The notes beneath the pieces are model-generated. The model was not told the origin of the DNA, made no database searches, and saw only the letters and a program-made list of their open reading frames with translations. A stretch of 64,000 nt of DNA, taken from NCBI RefSeq assembly GCF_964656455.1, contig NC_135726.1, forward strand, positions 8,938,001 through 9,002,000, read 5' to 3'. Positions 33,181 to 44,653 of this stretch are shown one piece after another. The translations under genes and the position numbers were made by a program. The stretch is from Halichoerus grypus. Its lineage: Eukaryota; Chordata; Mammalia; Carnivora; Phocidae. Numbering within the stretch: position 1 is the stretch's first letter; every line of letters starts with the position of its first letter.

Positions 33181-34680
33181 CTGGTCAAACTTTAATCAAA
33201 CTCTACAGAATAGGCAAGTGCTTTAATTCCCTCATCAAAGATATCCAATGGCTAGATAATGCATTCCCATGAAAGAAATCCTGAGAGGAAAAAGATAAAG
33301 GCTTGGCTATGGAGAGACACTAAGAATTTGGAAGGCTTATTATACTAGGGAATTGAATGGAACATTTGAAAGAAAAGAAAACAGAATGCCTAATGAATAT
33401 ACCAGAAAGTTTAGATTTATGGGATTGTACATTTATTGCTTTGACTGCTAAGATCTATCTAGAGCCTCGAGTGGCTTTGGACTCATTTCCTAGTTTGGCT
33501 CTCAAAGACTTCGTGGCTTAAGTAGATCTTCTACTTCTGTCTCCTGGGGGTATGGGATGGTACTAGGTTTATTCCACAATGTTCAGAAGATGGGAAAAAT
33601 ATTGCCAGGATGCCAGAAAGGGGACCCCACATGGGGGACCTGACAAGGCAGGAAAACATCTTACTCATTTCTATATTCACAAATCCTGGCACTGTCCCTG
33701 ACGGTTTTTAGAGGAACTGAAAGAAAAACTGGATATCCTCATGGAGATATGGTCAAACAAACTGTTAAAGAAGCTTGGTAAAGCATGATGGTGACTTCTA
33801 TTTGACACTTAACGCGTTTCACCAAAGTGAGAGGTTATTTATGTCTTAGCAACGAATCACCTAAAATCCAACATGGAACTTACCACTTTCTATACACCCC
33901 CAAGGTGGCTCGCGTCTGTGTCTGAGTGTCCCGAGGTGCTGGCTCACTGATCAGGCACCCCACCGCCCCCAGTACATTTTCCCTTTCCCGGTTAAGACTC
34001 CTTTGCCTATCTTAAAAATTTTACAGTCTATTTCTTAAACTTTGATGTTTTGGTAGTAATGTCCTTAACTTCCACTGATATGACCATATACACACGTATA
34101 TCTTTATTTTTAAGACGTGTTGAAAATGTCAGGAGAAAGAGACATTTTGTATGAGCTTTCCAAATACAGATGAAAACCACCCATAGTTATCAGAAGCAAT
34201 ACTTAAATCTTCCAGGAGCTGTTATTTTTGAAGAAATTTAGATTAACTGGGCTGCTTTTAAAACCTGTAATACTGCCACAGTCACATCTTTAGAATCACA
34301 GAATGCCTAAGGTATAAACAGGATTTTTTTTTTCTTTTTATTGATGGCTGTGAATTTTCTGTGCACACCTGTACTATCAAGGTAACTTTTGCTATAAACA
34401 GCATTTGTAAATTATCACATAAAAAACTATCAAGCACTAAATTAGAAAAAAACAGAAATTCGAAAGTGATAGTTAAATTTATGAAGCAGTTCTGCTACAC
34501 TCAAAGGCTCATTGCTTGACATGTAAAAAATTCTGAGCTGCGTGTAAGGCCTGAGTATGAATTTGTCTCCAGCGGGGGAACCACAACCCACACCAAGCTC
34601 CAAATGAGAGCCACATGCAGAACATATGCGCTTTGGATGTGCGCTTGTTTGCATGACTAATGGTGATAATATTAAAAGTC
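33181..34680. other. Single-copy DNA
   Basis: No repeat family is recognised over 1.5 kb. A short CpG-bearing patch lies near 33905-33970. The part from 34080 to 34480 is AT-rich. No frame of note is present. Confidence 0.4.
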
Positions 34681-35695
34681 TTTTCTCATCATTTCAATTC
34701 TTTCATTTTTTTTTTTTTTTTTATTTGGCTGAGTGCCTTTTTTGCTACCTCCAAGAGCTGTTAATTTTGCTCGCTGCCGAGCAAAAGTCAAAGTCAGAGT
34801 CTAAACAGCTTGTAATGAGTTTTCAATGGCCCATCTCAATGAAATTGAGGGCAAAGACCAGCCGGCTCAGGCAATGTCAGCCCTCGGAATTTATTAGTGA
34901 GGGCGAGTAGTGTTGGGGGGAAGGCGCAGAGGAGGGACAGAAATTCCTGAGCTCTTCGAGAGGAGCCCGGCCCTTATTAAAAATCGGTGACAGCAGACTG
35001 TTCCAGGCCGGACACATAATATCAGACCCATCTGCCATCAACCTCCACTGGTGCAGGGTCACACTTGGTTGGGGAATGAAGGAGAGAGAAGTCTCTTGCA
35101 AGAAAGAAGAGTTTCCATCTCACTGGGAATGTGGATGTGGTTACGCTGACCCCTCATGTCCATCACTCCACAGAGAAGGAGGTCCTCCTCCCTTTCTCCA
35201 TATCCTCCGAATACGACCTGCACATGAGTGTGCACACACACACGAACCTCAATCTGCTAATGGCCATTTAGGCAAAACGGGGCAGTATTCAATTTTCCAG
35301 TTCTGACTTTTATTTGTTCAATTCTGTTTGAATTTCTCCATCGTACACGTTTCCTACAGATCCCTAACGATTTTACTTCCAGGAATATCCTTTAAAACCA
35401 CACAGTGTTTTTCTGCACAAGTGCAAAATCTCCATATAAAACAGAATTCTGCTTGAGCCTGACAAATAAATTCTACACTTGAGAGCAGAGATCAACTTGA
35501 CAATAGCTTCTTTGGCCCCAAGAAATGTACCATAAAGCCACTAAAATAATACACTTGAGCAAGGTGCTGGTTTGAGGGGGTAAAAAAAGGTCTTATTTCT
35601 GCACAGCCACACATTTTTACGTTAGGAGGGAACTGTGGAGTATGTGCTAAGGCTGCAAGTGGAATAAATTAGGACTGCTGGATCTTCTAAGTTGG
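34681..35695. other. Single-copy block resembling conserved non-coding DNA
   Basis: After a T-run at 34706-34722, the DNA from 34740 to 35060 is high-complexity: gagctgttaattttgctcgctg, gcttgtaatgagttttcaatgg, tcaatgaaattga and ggaatttattagtgagggcg. Frames on both strands are short and without domains. Conservation is suspected only from texture. Confidence 0.35.
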
Positions 35696-35855
35696 ATTTT
35701 ATATAATTAATATTATATATTAATTGATATTACTTATATTGATTGATATTGATATTAAATTGATTGATATTGATATTAAATGATATTAAATTATAATTGA
35801 TATTTCTATTGAATTATATTTTGATGCTGATATTAATATTAAATTATAATTGATT
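35696..35855 (+). repeat. AT-rich imperfect GATATT repeat
   Basis: The words ttgatatt and gatattaaat recur at irregular spacing over 160 bases, with almost no G or C except the G of the repeat unit. Confidence 0.9.
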
Positions 35856-35859
35856 CCAA

Positions 35860-36115
35860 TATATTTTTTATGGAGCACCTACTACATGCCAGCCCCAGAG
35901 CTAAGCACCGGGAACATCAGGGCAGGCCTGGTGATGGAGGTCAGCTCATCTTTCTCACCACTGATTTATTTCCTCAACCATTTGTTGTCCACTGATTCAG
36001 TACTGAATCATTACAGTCACAAAAATCCACTAAGTACGTGCTAAGAACGAAGTTATGGACTGGGTGCAGGGGGGAAACTGCATGGTCTCCATCCTCAACT
36101 AACTTAGACTCCAGG
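35860..36115 (-). mobile_element. L2 LINE 3' end, antisense
   Basis: tatggagcacctactacatgc, then cagccccagagctaagcacc, begins the reversed L2 tail. It is followed by ctcctcaaccatttgttgtcc-like text and atggtctccatcctcaactaac, then ttagactcc. The middle may contain a second, shifted L2-like tail (gattcagtactgaatcatta). Confidence 0.55.
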
Positions 36116-36479
36116 GGCACAGAAAATTCCAGATTAACATAGTGGATTTCCAAAGCCTTCTACAAACCACTAAGTTGCTATTTATTTAAACAGACTTGTT
36201 TTCCCAGTATTCACCTTATTCCTTTCACTCATCCACTTGCATTCACAGAACTACCCTCTGTCTCTGTGCACCAGCTCACGACCCTTCCCACGAAAGGAAG
36301 GGAAATTCAACATACCTCGAATGTCTCATACAGAGTCTATATAAAGAATGGGTCTGTATGCATTCAATAAATAGCCAAAAAGAAAGTTGCACTTTGTGTT
36401 TAATATAGCTGTATATTTAAAAAGCATGTATGATCCAAGACTGAGAATTACTCATGGGCATATCCATAGTCATTTTCAC
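36116..36479. other. Single-copy DNA
   Basis: No repeat or gene is recognised. Frames are 83 codons or less and lack domains. Confidence 0.4.
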
Positions 36480-36715
36480 AATGACAATCTTGCTAATAAC
36501 AATAACACTAAGAAGAGGCAGCAGCAGAAGCAATTACTCTGTGCCAGACTTCGTGATAGGTTGTTTACATGCATTATCTCATTAAATTCTCATTTAACCT
36601 GCAAGTCAGGTACTATTTTTATCCCATTTTGCTGCTAAAAGGTTGACAGAGGTTAAGTGATATCCTCCAAATCACAAGACCAGTGCATTTCAGATCAGGG
36701 GAATCTGACTTCAAA
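36480..36715 (-). mobile_element. MIR, antisense, near full length
   Basis: caattactctgtgccagactt, ttacatgcattatctcattaa, gtcaggtactatttttatccc and gacagaggttaagtgatatcc are a well-preserved reversed MIR series. Confidence 0.88.
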
Positions 36716-38460
36716 AACCTATGAAATAACAAAACCCTTGTTTAGATCATAAATCCTACACAGCTTTAGTCTTTGAATCAAAAACTGAAAAGTCCTTTTG
36801 TCTGAAAGTGAAATGTAATTGATCCATACACAATAAGGAGAGGGACTAAGGGTGTGTGCGTGAGCTGGAAAGAGGTCTCTCTCCAAAACTCACCACTGCC
36901 AACTTTAAAACTCCTTGTTCGGAAACAAAGTGAAGGGGAGCAAACCGCCCCACCCCCAACACACACAATAAGTTCCAAATTCCTTATCAACTTCAACCAC
37001 ATTCAAATGATGGGGGCGTAAATAACTTCACTGGAAGTTAAAATGCTAACAGTTCTTAAAGAATAAGAACAAGGGAGAATTACATACCCAATTACCCAGA
37101 AAACTGCACCACGGAAGACAGAAACTATTTCATGGGCAATAGTCATGCCTACAAATGTTGTATTTTATAAAACTTCCCTAACACAGCTTGCTGCTTAATG
37201 TTTTATATTGGGGAACAGCTCGCCACAACTTTCTAAACACCAGTTTATTTGTTGACGAAGAAAATGAGGCAAGTGAGTGCAGAGGAGAAAATGTAATCTA
37301 TAGGGAAGTTTGCTACGGTTACAGCAAGCCTGATTCAGACTAGACACACCGACCATTTGGGTTTTTGAATAATTCTCTCATTCTGAAAAGAGATCTGAAA
37401 TTAAGAGAGCTTCCACATGAACCCCCTCAAATATCTGCAGTTTAATCTTTGTGGTGTCTAGCTTCCCCACTGGTCCTCAGCTGATGTTGCAAACCTTTTA
37501 GCAAAGGAAGTGAATGACAAATCCTATCAGCGAGGACAGTGTCTACACGGCAATGACTATCAAGGGCTAATTTTGATCTCCCACGCTTACACCTGTTCCC
37601 CAGCCCTGCAAATTCTTAGGAGAAGGAAGAAGCTGAGAGCAACACCTCCTTCTGGGGGATTTTCACACCCGGTGTCTAGAGGGTCCTACAGAAAAATAAC
37701 CTGCATACATCGCCTTGCTCACCCTTTCCCCAGCAAAATCTCAGTGCAATGTATTTGGCTGTGTGCTGAAAGCACATGGCATGCATTTATGGGAAACCCA
37801 GCCCTTCCCTGGCATTCCTCTGAAATACTGTGGCTGAAAAGCACATTTTTTTTTTTTTTTTTTTTTGCCACGGAACAGTGAACATTTATACAATCATTAA
37901 AATCGCATCTACCACCATATTTTTTCTCCTTCTCAGTTTTAATACATTTTTATAATTGCATTGAAGATATTCTAACCCTGTTTTTAGTGCAAAGATAAAA
38001 TTTATGAACCGTGACAAACGTATCATCTCAGAGCCAACCCAAAGGATAACAATGTATGTGGTGAAACCCAAGTGTTAGCTCCCTTCTGCCCATTTTAATG
38101 GGGTGGGAGAGAAAAAGAGTTAATCTGAACCCCAATCCTTGAATTCCAGACGTGGGAGAAGTTCCCAACTCATGCCCTCGAGCCAGGACAAATCTCAAGG
38201 AAAAGTATTTATTCGCACAAAAATTTTTCTAAAGTTACAAATGTATTTGGAACTATGATTAATGGGTATTTTCAGTTTTTACGCTGTGTATGATCTCTGC
38301 AGGTCCTGCCAACACAACCAAAGGCTCCTAACTATATTCGTTCTCAGAATGACTCGCCCCCTTCCCCCTTTACCTTTTTCTGTATTTCCTTTAGAGTATG
38401 TTTTCGAAGGACATAATGAGAAGGGGCCATATGGGGAGCAGAGAGTAAGTGCCGGAGAAA
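36716..38460. other. Long single-copy stretch
   Basis: No interspersed repeat is recognised over 1.7 kb. A 21-base T-run lies at 37846-37866. A 123-codon frame at 37510-37881 ends in a poly-Phe run coded by that T-run and has no domain. Confidence 0.4.
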
Positions 38461-38461
38461 G

Positions 38462-38572
38462 TGGGGGGTCAGAGTTCAGCTGGGCCATTAGGGAGCTAGC
38501 TGGGTGACCTTGAACAAGTCCCTCTCTGGGCTCTGCTCTCCTCATCCATATAAGGAAGGATTTCGAGATTTC
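38462..38572 (+). mobile_element. MIR 5' part
   Basis: ttagggagctagctgggtgacc, then ttgaacaagtccctctctggg and ctctcctcatccatataagg, form a clear MIR core. The tail is missing. Confidence 0.75.
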
Positions 38573-38676
38573 TGAGGTCTAAAATTAAATGTGACAAAGA
38601 GATTATTTAAAATAAAATACCTCCTGCTTTCAGATGATATCATTGGTGAGATCATCACTTTGAAAAGAAAAATCTT

Positions 38677-38863
38677 TTTTTTTGTTTAAAGATTTTATTT
38701 ATTTATTTGACAGAGAGAGAGACAGCGAGAGAGGGAACACAAGCAGGGGGAGTGGGAGAGGGAGAAGCAGGCTTCCTGCTGGGCAGGGAGCCCCACAGGA
38801 CCCCGGGATCATGACCTGAGCCAAAGGCAGACACTTAAGGACTGAGCCCCCTAGGCGCCCCTT
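38677..38863 (-). mobile_element. Carnivore tRNA-derived SINE (SINEC type), antisense, young
   Basis: The tail (tttaaagattttatttattt) comes first and the head (ctaggcgcccc) last, so it is on the minus strand. A perfect 14-base target duplication, aaaagaaaaatctt, lies at 38663-38676 and 38864-38877. The middle, read on the minus strand, has ccctctcccactccccctg and gcttgtgttccctctctc, a form I associate with bears and pinnipeds. Part of the segment after ggtcatgatcccgggg is deleted. Confidence 0.97.
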
Positions 38864-38877
38864 AAAAGAAAAATCTT

Positions 38878-40190
38878 AAATGTTGATGACTTATTAAAAA
38901 TACAGCAATCACGTTTGCTTGAATGTGTGTTTCCAAACCCAGATGGACACCTCGAAGTTGAAAAAAAAAAAAAAAAAGTGTGGAGGGGATTTTGATAAGC
39001 ACCTACCCTGGGGTTTTTATTCCTCCCTGCAGAGCCACCCTGGCCACTGGCCACTGATAAAGAACACCAGAGACAAGCCTAACTCCCATGAACTTTTCTG
39101 CCCTGCCTCCCCTTTCTCTTTGGAAACACGGAGTTTTAAATATTTCCCAACTTTACATAATAGCCTTGAATAAGACACCAATGCTAGGGACCATAATGAA
39201 GTGGAGGTAATCTACACAATTTAAAAACACTTATTGTGACAAAATGGATTGACGAGGTGCGGGTGATACAAGCGTGCATAAATGAAATGCATCCCACCGG
39301 AAAAGCATTTTGCTCACATTGTCATTTACGGCTCCTGAATTAATAGACCAAGAAAGGCACCACCGGCCCCAACAAAATGCCGTAAAACCACTGGCAGCGA
39401 GTGGTGTCTCAAACTTTAATTCCCCTGGGGAGAAAAGGACACTGCCTAATCTGTATTCAGTCCTGACATTGGCCACATCTGATATGGAACATTAGCTTCT
39501 AAGTCTCTCAATAGACTAGTGTCCTTCAGTTTATATTACTTTATGTTAATAGTAGAAAAATTACACACAACATCATTTATCATTGTTATACTCTGCTATA
39601 CATCCCATAGCTTATTTTAATATATTTATTTACCCCTGAGACGATGAGAAATTAAAAATATATATGTATCAAGAAAAACCTATAGGGAAAGAATCGTTGT
39701 AAATCTCTTTGGGGGGAAAAAAAAACCTCCCTTGGGGGGGAAAATATATTATATAGCTAAGATGGTGAATGATAAGGTGCTTTCTGCCTAAGGACGTGGG
39801 TACGAGAATTCCTGGAGCATGAGTACATAACAAAAAGCAGCATATTAATGATAATATATCTTCTGTTCCCTCATCTCACTGGTTTTTTCCTTTGTTGATT
39901 ATATCCTTGGGTCCCTCTCGTTCTGTTATTAGCTTTTTTGACATTTGACCTCCAGCTAGGGAAAGGCAAGTGTTTTGTTTTGTTTTGTTTTGGTTTTCTC
40001 TTTTGCTTGAAAAAGCACTGTCAGTCTGAACCTGACTTTCACTTCTTATGACCCAGATTCCACAAGAGCAGAGTGGAACCTCAGTTTGGATTAAAAACAG
40101 CACTGATGTCCTTGCATTTGGTGCCTTCACTTCTGCAAATCGCAATGGGTTTTGCTGACAGGCACGGAGACAGAGCGCGGGTTTCAAGGA
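38878..40190. other. Single-copy DNA with an AT-motif block
   Basis: A 17-base A-run lies at 38961-38977 and a TTTTG patch at 39971-39993. The block 39225-39430 (gtgcataaatgaaatgcatcc, ctcctgaattaatagaccaag, aaaatgccgtaaaaccactgg) is high-complexity and non-repetitive, a candidate conserved element. No exon is supported. Confidence 0.4.
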
Positions 40191-40191
40191 C

Positions 40192-40315
40192 CAGCAGGCT
40201 TGGCACCAGGCTGTGGGGGTTCCGCGTCAGGCTCCAGGCAGCTCTCCCTGTGGAGCACGGGTAAGTCCACCTGTCTCTCTGGGCCTCAGTTTCTTCAGAA
40301 ACAAGACCAGTTTTG
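40192..40315 (+). mobile_element. MIR remnant
   Basis: aggcttggcaccaggctgtgg and tctctctgggcctcagtttc, then ttcagaaacaag, align with the 5' and core parts of MIR. Confidence 0.55.
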
Positions 40316-40382
40316 ACTTGATGGGCCATGATCTCTTGCAGCTCTGGTGATTTTTTTGGCCCAGTGATTTTCTGTTCTATTA

Positions 40383-40512
40383 TTTGTCCTCATCACAATC
40401 TCTCGAAGCTAGATGGATCTTCTCGTTTTTCAGATGAGCAAACAGAAGTTCAGGAATATTGACATGACTAGAGCCCGAGTATGGAAAAACAGCAGGATCG
40501 GGAGTGGGACGG
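40383..40512 (-). mobile_element. MIR, antisense
   Basis: cctcatcacaatctctcgaagc, then ctcgtttttcagatgagcaaac and agaagttcaggaatattgaca, follow the reversed core. Confidence 0.65.
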
Positions 40513-40834
40513 AGCCTGGGTCTGTCTGCCCAGCACTGACGCCTGGATGCCACGCTGCCTGGGGAACGTCCCTTCCAGTGAGCGTCCATGGGAATGGCTC
40601 TGCTCTGGGGATTTGGGGAAAGGAGTATCAGCCTGTGGTTCAGGACTGCCCTTTATTCTCTGACCTTCATGTATTTCTACCACTTTGGCCCTTAAAAACA
40701 AAAAGGCACGTCTTGAGTAACACATGGTTATGCAATATGTTTTTCTAATTGTGTCTTATTCAGGTAAGAAGTAGCTACCTCGAGACAATCTCTCCCCTGC
40801 AGCAGCAGGTTCTCTTGGTTCCAAGGTACTTCCA
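40513..40834. other. Single-copy DNA
   Basis: No repeat or exon is recognised. Overlapping frames of 111, 85 and 69 codons lie on both strands without a domain. Confidence 0.4.
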
Positions 40835-41022
40835 CAGATTATGTCGTGTCATCCCTACCCAATACAGTAGGCAGGGCAGGTACAATTTCCTCAATTCTCC
40901 TGATAAGGAAACTTAAGACAAAGAGATCTCCGAAGGCAGCCTGAGCTCACCCAGCAATGAATGGCTGAAAGGCTGATCTGCGAACTGAAAAGCACAGTTC
41001 TGGCTTCTAGCCCAGCCAGGGC
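40835..41022 (-). mobile_element. MIR, antisense
   Basis: tgtcgtgtcatccctacccaat, then ggtacaatttcctcaattctc, tgataaggaaacttaagacaa and ctcacccagcaatgaatggc, are in reversed MIR order. Confidence 0.7.
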
Positions 41023-41160
41023 TCTTTCTAATACATTTTAATGATACAAATAAACAGATATGTTTGCATTGCATACGGACAATAATTCATTATTTTCCAA
41101 CAGGCTAAATAAAACTGGTGTGGTTTATACAAGACTGTGCAATTTAGAAGCAATAGAGTA

Positions 41161-41368
41161 GGGGCGCCTGGGTGGTACAGTTGGTTAAGCGTCTGACTCT
41201 TGGTTTCGGCTCAGGTCCTGATCTCAGTGTCCTGAGATCGAGCCCCACACTGGGCTCCATGCTCAGTGGGGAGTCTGCTTGAGATTCTCTCTCCCTCTCC
41301 CTCAGCCCCTCCCATTCGTGCTCCATCTCTCTAAAATAAATAAATACATCTTTAAAAAATAAAACTAA
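41161..41368 (+). mobile_element. Carnivore tRNA-derived SINE (SINEC type), young
   Basis: A complete element runs from ggggcgcctgggtggtacag to an (AAAT)n and A-rich tail. A perfect 13-base target duplication aagcaatagagta lies at 41148-41160 and 41369-41381. The middle (cagcccctcccattcgtgctc) differs from the copies at 29839 and 38677, so it belongs to another SINEC subgroup. Confidence 0.97.
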
Positions 41369-41437
41369 AAGCAATAGAGTAAGCAGTAAACAGCAGAGAA
41401 CAAGGCAGAGAAGGCAATGTGTCCCTGGAAACATTTC

Positions 41438-41795
41438 TCTTGACTCCTGGTGGCATCACTAGATGACATTTCCCAGACTCCCTTGCAGTTGGGTGTGACC
41501 ATGTGACTGAGTTCTGGCCAGTGGAAAGTAGGTGGAAGTGGGCTCATTGCTTCTAGACTTGGCCCATAAAAATCTCCTAGGAGCCTTGTTCTTTTTCTTC
41601 CCTCATCTAGTGTCTGGATTTTGAGGATCCAGCAGAAGATCTGGAGGCCTAGGGGATGGTCGAACCCAAGATGTCATAAGCCTGGATCTCTGGATCACAG
41701 CTGCCGAGTGCCTACACTGATTTGTTACTTGAAGAAGAAATCAACCTCAATTCTGGAAGTTGTCTGTTATAGTAGTTAGCCAACCCTGATTAAAA
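41438..41795 (+). mobile_element. MaLR LTR, MLT1J/K-like
   Basis: catttcccagactcccttgcag, gtgtgaccatgtgactgagttc and tggccagtggaaagtaggtgg are the usual 5' landmarks of older MLT1 LTRs. Later text (gaacccaagatgtcataagc, ttgttacttgaagaagaaat, gttgtctgttatagtagtta) fits the 3' half. It is diverged. Confidence 0.7.
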
Positions 41796-42062
41796 GAAGA
41801 AGGTTCTGGAAGAAAGGTGAGAAGTATTTTTCAATATGATAGCTAGGTAAACATTCAAAGCCATTCTCATCAGCAGCCTAAAGTATTTACCACATCCTAT
41901 TTGGGAAAGCATTGATAGGTCTTGGATCCTTAAGATATAAACATTCACAAAAGGTTGTTTGTTTGTTTTTTTTCTTATCCTAGATAGCACCTGATTTTCT
42001 TTTTCATCAATTATCTTTCATTAGTTCCACTAACTTGAACCTTATGTTTCTGTATCCATTTG

Positions 42063-42265
42063 GTGGTCATGATAATGATGACGTAACGACAACTATTGGG
42101 TTCTTAGTATCTGCCAGTGTCTTTACAAGACACTTTGAGTACAATGTCTCATTCTATATTCAAATATATTAGGTAGATGTCACTGTTATCCCCATTTTAT
42201 AGATGAGAAAACTGAGGTTGAGAAACATAAGGGACCTGCCAACTAGACTCAATTCCCAGAGGCTG
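42063..42265 (-). mobile_element. MIR, antisense, near full length
   Basis: tctgccagtgtctttacaagac, tcactgttatccccatttta, then tagatgagaaaactgaggttg, are a strong reversed MIR core. Antisense 5' text continues to about 42262. Confidence 0.85.
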
Positions 42266-42597
42266 GCCCAATGAAGGTTGTGTATTTGTTGAATAAAGGA
42301 ATGAAATTCAAGAGCCAGGTTTGGAAATCAGTGTTAAATGGGTAAGTGAGGCTTGGTGCTCCCAGGCAGCATTTTTCCAGACATCTGTGTGCACTCTGGA
42401 TACTGTCTTAGAATCAGGAAGACCCAGTAGTGGCCTAAAGCCCCAGGTTCAATGTAGAGGAACTTGTAAGTATTCACTCCACTGAGACCAGAGGTTGGAG
42501 AAAACACTTTGTTGCAGTCTGCAGGTGACTCTCAGAATTTAAGGGCTTCCTTCCCACTCTATGCACTGACAAAACAACTGGACAGACAGAGGGACAA
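42266..42597. other. Single-copy DNA
   Basis: No repeat, exon or RNA is recognised. Confidence 0.4.
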
Positions 42598-42815
42598 AGT
42601 GGTCAAGAGCCAGCTTTCTGGGGTCAGACTGCTGGACTCAAGTTCTCTACTTGAGATCCTGGGCTAAGTTATTTAAAGAGTTTGTGCCTCGTTTTCCTTA
42701 TATGTAGAGAGAGAGTATCTGTGAAATGTAAATGACATAACGCCTGTAAACCATTTAGCACAATATCTACCATCTTTTGAGCACTTGATAAATTCAGGCT
42801 GTTACCACAATCACG
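42598..42815 (+). mobile_element. MIR, near full length
   Basis: gtggtcaagagccagctttctg, ggggtcagactgctggactc, tcgttttccttatatgtagag, cgcctgtaaaccatttagcac and gagcacttgataaattcagg run from the tRNA-like part to the tail. Confidence 0.88.
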
Positions 42816-43255
42816 ATCCACATTATCACTATCGCCGCCACCACCACGGCCAGCACTATTCTTCAAAGAGGGATCTCCTTAACCACCAACATGCACAATG
42901 GCTTGGCTCAAGAAACTGCCAGCTCAAGGATCAGCCTGAAGACTCCAACTCCTAGGATTTACAGACTTACTAGAATGCTCATATGATAACAACAAGACTC
43001 ACTGATCAACCGTGCGTATCTACAGTATGCCAGGCACACGGTTAATACACAAAAGGCAGGTCTATTCTTTGTCACTGACCGAGCCAAGGGCAGACAGGGA
43101 CCAGCAGCCACAGCTGACAGTTCTATGTCCTGCTGCTGAATCTTCCGCAATGGTCAGGTCCCACTCGGGCTCACTGTCTACAGACGCAGGTCCCCATCTT
43201 CCCAGGCCAGAGCATCACCATTAGCATACCAGCGTGTAAGAGTAACAACGTCTGC
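42816..43255. other. Single-copy DNA
   Basis: A short CAC/CGC triplet-like patch lies at 42820-42855 (atcgccgccaccaccacgg). It follows a MIR tail, where such triplets often grow. The rest is unremarkable. Confidence 0.45.
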
Positions 43256-43257
43256 GA

Positions 43258-43497
43258 AAGCAGTAATAATAGCAGCAACTCCGAGCTGCTGAGAGCTCAC
43301 TATGGGTCATGCACTGTGCTGACCACACGCGGACTTTCCCTCATTAAATCTCAAATCAACCCTAAGAGGTAGGTATAATTTACCACCCCCCCTTTTTTTG
43401 GATGGGGAAATTGGTATTCAGAGAGTTTAAGTATTTTGCCTAAGGGGACACAGGTAGGGGGATTCGAATCCAGGTCATTGCTACTCAAAAGCCTGAG
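43258..43497 (-). mobile_element. MIR, antisense, near full length
   Basis: gagctcactatgggtcatgcac, accctaagaggtaggtataat, ggatggggaaattggtattcag and ggattcgaatccaggtcattg are in clear reversed MIR order. A run of Cs and Ts sits in the middle. Confidence 0.88.
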
Positions 43498-44653
43498 ATA
43501 TGAAGAACTTTACCATATGGCCTGAGCCTTTCTGAGCCCTACCTGCTGTGGGCTCTTGTAAAAAATTCCCCTGTTTCTGACCTGGTTTCCTCTTAGGAAC
43601 TATTTTGGGCAATGTTTACCCCACTGAAATGATGAACTGCATTTGTAACATTTCTGAATGAAATCATAAGTCATTTCCATAATGGCTGAATAGTCTGAAA
43701 AAATATGATTTTGCCGTGCACTATGTGAACACACTGCATAATATTTAAACAATAAAGGTTACCTCTCATGTACTACAGCTGTGTTTTATGCTAATAACCA
43801 GAATCATTTAATCATTATGGGCTAATGACCTGCAAAATTTCATTTTAAAAATGAAGTCATATCTGGGCTTCTGGAAGGCAAAATTGGATAAAAAATGAGG
43901 AAAGCCAATGTTCAATTTATATTCTTGAGTCAAGAGCAGCTGAATAGTCTGTGTTATATCATACCAACTTTGAGTGGTAAAAGAATTTGTACATGAACTA
44001 GAAACAGGAAGGAAATTCTACATCTTATGGGTCATCCTGGTATCACTGAAGTGTCACCTGAATACAGAGATCCCTGTTCCAGCATCCTGGTTATCAACAG
44101 AGATTTGGATCTGTGGCTTTCCTCCTTTCTCTGCAATAGCGCTCTATCCTTCTAAGCTTGGCATCTGTTACTGCTAAGCCTCAGCTGTCCAGGGAGAGCA
44201 GAGAACAGAGCTAGGGACAATCAAGCTCTCTGATGGGGATCCTGCAGAGTGGATTGGCCTTCCTGGGCATTTCCTTCCCTGACCACCCTCTGTTCCTCTG
44301 GGAGAGCTACCAAACACATCCTCAGCCATCCCACAGTGCTTTGGTCAACCTTGATCTTGGGTTCCTATAGGTGAAATGCCCCAGTAGACCTGGTTATAAG
44401 CTCTGTTCACTGCCTGCCCGAAGCTGTCCTTCTTTCTTCATTGCTAAAGGAACTGTGATTCTGTTTGGTTGGCAAAGTTCTCAGGGGATGTACTGGAGTC
44501 AATCTAAGCCAATCAGGGTGTGATAAAATTGTACTAATGGCCCCAATTCTTCACTACACCCTTATCCATGCCCCCTGCCATGCAAATTTGGAGTGTCTCA
44601 GTCTGTAGGTGGGACATAATTCCTCACCCCTGAATACAATCATATGATTTGCT
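43498..44653. other. Single-copy DNA with an AT-motif block
   Basis: The part from 43670 to 43860 (taagtcatttccataatggc, tttaatcattatgggctaatg) is high-complexity and AT-motif-rich without repeat signs, and looks like possible conserved non-coding DNA. The remainder is ordinary. No exon is supported. Confidence 0.35.
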
